This document shows positions 63,029-64,000 of a stretch of 64,000 bases of DNA, piece by piece (the stretch's first letter is position 1; each line of letters starts with the position of its first letter). The notes beneath the pieces were generated by a model that saw only the letters and a program-made list of their open reading frames with translations, was not told the origin of the DNA and searched no databases. Source of the DNA: Clostridia bacterium (GTDB lineage Bacteria > Bacillota > Clostridia > Christensenellales > CAG-138); NCBI GenBank assembly GCA_017538255.1, contig JAFYJD010000012.1, forward strand, positions 97,118 through 161,117. The letters are read 5' to 3'. A program made the translations under genes and the position numbers.

Positions 63029-64000
63029 TTATCTGTTAGTTCGTTTTTTTCTGCCGAAAACGGTTGCGCCGCCGATACCGATCATGGAAACAGCCATCAG
63101 CGCGATCCAAAGGCCCAGGTTGCTGTCGTCACCTGTCTTGGGGGACTGATCTTGACCGCCGCTGTTCTGCGCCCACTTCGCATACAAGGTGATATTACCC
63201 GTGATCGGGGTGGAGAAGTCAAAGGCGTTTTTGCAGTCCTTATCCTTGTACCAGCCTTTGAATGTCCATCCGCTTGCGGTGGGATCGGCAGGCTTGGTCG
63301 CGGTCTTGCCGTCTTCTACGGTCTGTGCCGCAGGAGCCGTGCCGTGACCGTTGGCGTCAAACGTAACGGTGTAAGTATCGGGCGTGACCGTACCGCCGTT
63401 CTCTGTCCACTTGGCGTACAGCGTGATGTTGCCCGTGATCGGCGTAGCGAAATTAAACGGGATGCTGCAGGTCTTGTCCTGATACCAGCCTTTGAATGTC
63501 CATCCGCTTGCCGTAGGATCGGCGGGCTTGGTCGCGGTCTTGCCGTCCTCCACGGTCTGTGCCGTGGGAGCCGTGCCGTGACCATTTGCATCAAAGGTGA
63601 CGGTGTAGGTATCGGGAGCCATATCAAACAACCACGTTACCGTAAACTCATTACTGAAAATATCTTCCGCACCTTTTCTGGCGGCAATTCTGTATTTGCT
63701 TACGTTTTCGTCAGCAAACATACTTACATACGATACGGAATGGGAAGTCTCGCCCAATAATGAGCCGGATAAGCCTGCCCAATCTCCGTCTTCCGGCGAC
63801 CATACCTGCAGCCACACGGAATCAGGTGTTTGGTTTATCGCCCAACTGAATGTATAGGACTCGGTAATCTTTGCCGTTCCACTTACGGGCTGTGTAGTGA
63901 AAGCGAAAGTTGACGAATCATCCGTCCAGGTCACCGTAAACTCGTTACTGAAAATATCTTCCGAACCTTTTCTGGCGGCAATTCTGTATTTGCTTACATT
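63029..64000 (-). CDS. cell-wall-anchored InlB-repeat surface protein, 5' part outside the window
   Basis: 323 visible residues; the frame is open at the right edge, so the start lies beyond it. From the edge inward: the end of one ~100-residue beta module (NVSKYRIAARKGSEDIFSNE), then a full second copy (TITESYTFSWA-like, VWLQVWSPEDGDWAGLSGS, ending KGAEDIFSNEFTVTW). Two nearly identical InlB-type repeats (FDANGHGTAP, GWTFKGWY) follow. The end is SPKTGDDS, a helix (LGLWIALMAVSMIGIGG) and basic FGRKKRTNR, a sorting signal. Same architecture as the neighbouring vWA protein. A GTG at 63934 is an internal Val, not the start. Confidence 0.9.
   Translation of the reverse strand, partial: NVSKYRIAARKGSEDIFSNEFTVTWTDDSSTFAFTTQPVSGTAKITESYTFSWAINQTPDSVWLQVWSPEDGDWAGLSGSLLGETSHSVSYVSMFADENVSKYRIAARKGAEDIFSNEFTVTWLFDMAPDTYTVTFDANGHGTAPTAQTVEDGKTATKPADPTASGWTFKGWYQDKTCSIPFNFATPITGNITLYAKWTENGGTVTPDTYTVTFDANGHGTAPAAQTVEDGKTATKPADPTASGWTFKGWYKDKDCKNAFDFSTPITGNITLYAKWAQNSGGQDQSPKTGDDSNLGLWIALMAVSMIGIGGATVFGRKKRTNR
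63165..63620 (-). repeat. two near-identical InlB-type repeat units (coding)
   Basis: Period 231 bp; 63240-63380 and 63471-63620 differ at few positions. A second repeat family (63633-63710 against 63925-64000) encodes the beta module upstream of them. Confidence 0.85.

Noticed and set aside
60310..63620. CRISPR-like regular repeats
   Set aside because: The repeats lie in frame inside two coding sequences with a 229-231 bp period; they are InlB-type protein repeats.

Overview
The window looks like chromosome from an anaerobic, Gram-positive, spore-forming lineage of the Clostridia (class-level inference). Evidence: a SpoIIID regulator, a YlmC/YmxH PRC-barrel sporulation protein, a valine T-box leader in front of valS, strong AGGAGG ribosome sites with frequent TTG/GTG starts, a ferredoxin-dependent indolepyruvate oxidoreductase, flavodoxin, a fused FeoA-FeoB iron transporter, and cell-wall proteins with PKTGD-type sorting signals. 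No rRNA, tRNA, transposase, prophage or CRISPR array was found.

Layout. 0-2 kb: tig-clpP protein quality control (minus strand). 2-7.8 kb: an accessory-looking stretch with a macro-domain protein and a von Willebrand A protein in tandem, an unrecognised 258-residue protein, YlmC, an OafA-type acyltransferase, a small membrane protein and a flavodoxin. 8-14.4 kb: tightly packed glmS-pdp-queA-tgt-tsaE-tsaB, then spoIIID convergent and tcdA divergent from it. 15.6-17 kb: a small AT-richer secreted cassette (matrixin-like protease, lipoprotein, possible third ORF) behind a perfect sigma-A promoter. 17-27.9 kb: minus-strand genes for an atypical EF-G paralogue, a GNAT acetyltransferase with a small membrane protein, an S66 peptidase, T-box-valS, feoAB and a CpsB-type PHP phosphatase. 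28-36.7 kb: miaB-mutS-mutL-miaA-ynbB-(Cys-rich protein). 36.7-44.2 kb: minus-strand xer-type recombinase, rnhA, nitroreductase, uvrA, uvrB. 44.5-53.2 kb: iorA-iorB-patB-pcrA-ligA-AIRS. 53.3-59.8 kb: trpS, a methyltransferase, aminotransferase-tdh-kbl, and a sirtuin. 60-64 kb: two large cell-wall-anchored InlB-repeat proteins, the second running off the right edge.

How the genes fit together. Three housekeeping themes dominate. tRNA modification: QueA/Tgt for queuosine, TsaE/TsaB/TcdA for t6A and its cyclic form, MiaA/MiaB for ms2i6A. DNA repair: MutS/MutL, UvrA/UvrB, PcrA, LigA and RNase HI. Amino-acid fermentation: Ior for aromatic 2-oxoacids, Tdh/Kbl for threonine, plus PLP enzymes.

The most unusual items are: (1) a perfect 14-6-14 inverted repeat upstream of the orphan tyrosine recombinase, shaped like a recombination core site; (2) the macro-domain/vWA pair; (3) the surface-protein locus, with a GACA tandem repeat at a predicted transcription start, a long leader ending in a terminator-like hairpin, and a 16-bp element repeated downstream of both surface genes; and (4) an EF-G paralogue that lacks the catalytic histidine.
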